DNA of 6,461 nt, taken from NCBI GenBank assembly GCA_937907645.1, contig CALCWV010000029.1, forward strand, positions 1 to 6,461, in the 5' to 3' direction. The stretch is from an uncultured Clostridia bacterium. Lineage in GTDB: Bacteria; Bacillota; Clostridia; Christensenellales; UBA1242. Positions 5,418-6,461 of the stretch are shown here, piece after piece (within the stretch, counting starts at the first letter, position 1; each line of letters opens with the position of its first letter). Under the pieces are notes generated by a model. That model was given only the letters and a program-made list of their open reading frames with translations, was not told where the DNA came from and made no database searches. Position numbers and translations under genes: made by a program.

Positions 5418-6041
5418 GTATTTTCTTATTAGAATATTTGTCATAATTCTAATGTTTTCACTTAATTCTATATATTCTTGCTCAATTGATGTAAAAGCTA
5501 TCACTTTGTCATTAGGTCCCTCATATATAAAATTTTGATAAACTTTGCTTAAATCTGGCATTATATCCGTTTCTGACACGGCTAAAAATCTTCTTTTGTG
5601 TTGTTCTTTGTTTTTACCAATAGGATATCTAAAATAATCTGAGTTCTTATCAATCAATTCAATTTCTTTAATTACTCGATCTATAAAGTCCAACTCATTG
5701 TCATCGAACACACTTACAATTCGTTCAGTCTTATCAAAATATTTCAAGCAAGAATACAAAGAATTTAATGAATGACAATTCATAAGTTGTAATTTGGTTT
5801 TTTCACCATATTCAGAATAAAGAAAAAAATCTTTTATTGAATTTTCGGTTGAAAATCTTTCTAAATAACTTAGTATTATTGCTTTGATTACCAACTCGGC
5901 AGAATGCCTATATAAATAAAGAATTGGAGTCAAAAATAGTTGGTCATCAATATTTCTTTGTTCACATGAACTTAAAATAATGGCCGCATTATAATACGAA
6001 ATAGAGTCTTCAAAAAATGTCATAGATAAATTATGCTTCAT
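5403..6041 (-). CDS. HEPN-like helical protein, island cargo
   Basis: A 212-aa mostly helical protein with no signal peptide or membrane segment. Residues 39-57 (PILYLYRHSAELVIKAIIL) have the pattern of the first HEPN helix pair, where an Arg-His-x-x-Glu face is common. NCHSLNSLY (88-96) matches the GH-x-L-x-x-L-(W/F/Y) element of HEPN-like hypothetical proteins, and DYFRYP (135-140) the (F/Y)RYP turn of the same group. Many HEPN proteins are RNases or nucleic-acid-binding partners in defence and toxin systems. The canonical RxxxxH RNase motif is not evident, so activity is unproven. The start is placed at 6041, because TATAAT ends seven bases upstream and there is no Shine-Dalgarno; the TTG at 6059 would lie upstream of the -10 box. 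It sits between tRNA-Arg and an integrase remnant, hence probable mobile-element cargo. The family assignment is from remembered motifs only. Confidence 0.6.
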   Translation of the reverse strand: MKHNLSMTFFEDSISYYNAAIILSSCEQRNIDDQLFLTPILYLYRHSAELVIKAIILSYLERFSTENSIKDFFLYSEYGEKTKLQLMNCHSLNSLYSCLKYFDKTERIVSVFDDNELDFIDRVIKEIELIDKNSDYFRYPIGKNKEQHKRRFLAVSETDIMPDLSKVYQNFIYEGPNDKVIAFTSIEQEYIELSENIRIMTNILIRKYKKDD

Positions 6042-6047
6042 ATTTTT

Positions 6048-6076
6048 ATTATAGCACAATTAATCAATGCTTTGAA
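6048..6076 (-). promoter_or_regulatory. Extended -10 promoter of the HEPN-like gene
   Basis: On the minus strand, a perfect TATAAT (6053-6048) preceded by TGC, with TTCAAA (6076-6071) 17 bases further up as a modest -35. Exactly six bases separate the -10 box from the ATG at 6041, so RNA should start at or next to the start codon. The promoter begins just after the integrase stop codon. Confidence 0.75.
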
Positions 6077-6090
6077 GGGTTTTTATCTTT

Positions 6091-6461
6091 TTATTCAAAT
6101 ATTTTATTTATAATCTCGCTGGCATGTATATCACTATTCTTTAGGAAGTGGCTGTAAAAGTCGCTTGTGGTTGAGGTTTTGCTATGGCCAGCTCTGGCTG
6201 ATACTGTTTTTCATGTCTACGCCTGCCATAAGTTGCAAGGTTATGTTTGTATGGCGAAGTGAGTGGAGTGTGACGATTGGAAGCCCTGCTCTTGCGAGAG
6301 ATTTTTAGAACTTTACTCGTAGCAGTCGTGGGCAGATGTCTTTGCCATATTCTGTACAGCAGACTCTATCTGTTTGCTAAATGTTATGCCTTTTGACCAT
6401 TTAATGTAGTTTGGTAGTTCATTAATGTCAATAAATTTTCTTTCACAAATTTCCCATTCTT
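6091..6461 (-). pseudogene. Frameshifted tyrosine recombinase (integrase), C-terminal part
   Basis: Read on the minus strand in shifting frames, this encodes the C-terminal catalytic part of a phage or ICE-type tyrosine integrase. Catalytic-domain landmarks are AGLPIVTLHSLRHT (box II His and Arg), then AGHSKTSTTSDFYSHFL with the His and the nucleophilic Tyr, ending in INKIFE and a TAA at 6091. The two blocks are in different frames: a run of five A (T at 6207-6211) where four would keep the frame breaks the gene between them. Upstream, a stop follows the frame that begins EWEICERKFIDI, and at least two more frame changes are needed to reach the box II segment. The gene runs off the right edge. 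It is not functional as read. Its C-terminus faces tRNA-Arg, with one cargo gene between. Confidence 0.85.

Overview
The window is AT-rich, apart from a GC-rich repeat at its left edge, and all recognisable protein genes lie on the minus strand. The methionyl-tRNA synthetase type, the bacterial Ig-like (BIG2) surface protein, the compact hairpin-plus-T-tract terminators and the AGGAG-type ribosome sites suggest a low-GC Bacillota, probably a gut-type Clostridia lineage. I cannot name the genus. TGA is a stop here (the acetyltransferase ends in TGA) and tryptophan is encoded by TGG, so the standard bacterial code applies.

Layout, left to right. (1) Positions 1-277 hold one full 187-bp unit and one decaying partial unit of a structured, GC-rich tandem repeat; its minus strand carries a block resembling the 5' end of a serine tRNA. 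(2) Positions 446-1315 encode a stand-alone Fic-fold protein with its own promoter and terminator, in which the catalytic His of the Fic motif is Gln. (3) Positions 1420-3548 form a two-gene operon, metG then a GNAT acetyltransferase, transcribed from a strong promoter just upstream of metG and ended by a hairpin at 1376-1406. The MetRS is unusual in its HIGH signature (TLGN) and in an anticodon-recognition position (Phe for Trp). (4) Positions 3677-4816 encode a membrane-anchored protein with Ig-like repeats, and the gene looks leaderless. (5) Positions 4852-5299 form a spacer with a possible rightward promoter and a degenerate 5' half of a tRNA-Arg, which also lies inside a 41-codon open frame. 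(6) Positions 5300-5376 hold an intact tRNA-Arg(CCT). (7) Positions 5403-6461 look like the remnant of a tRNA-targeted integrative element: a HEPN-like cargo gene converging on the tRNA, then a frameshifted tyrosine-recombinase C-terminus running off the right edge.

The housekeeping core is metG plus tRNA-Arg. The Fic relic, the Ig surface protein and the tRNA-proximal island are accessory. No multi-gene defence or toxin-antitoxin system can be demonstrated. The most notable signals are the substituted active-site residues in two enzymes, the repeated arrangement of a -10 box six bases before ATG (leaderless mRNAs), and the two separate tRNA-half-like sequences.
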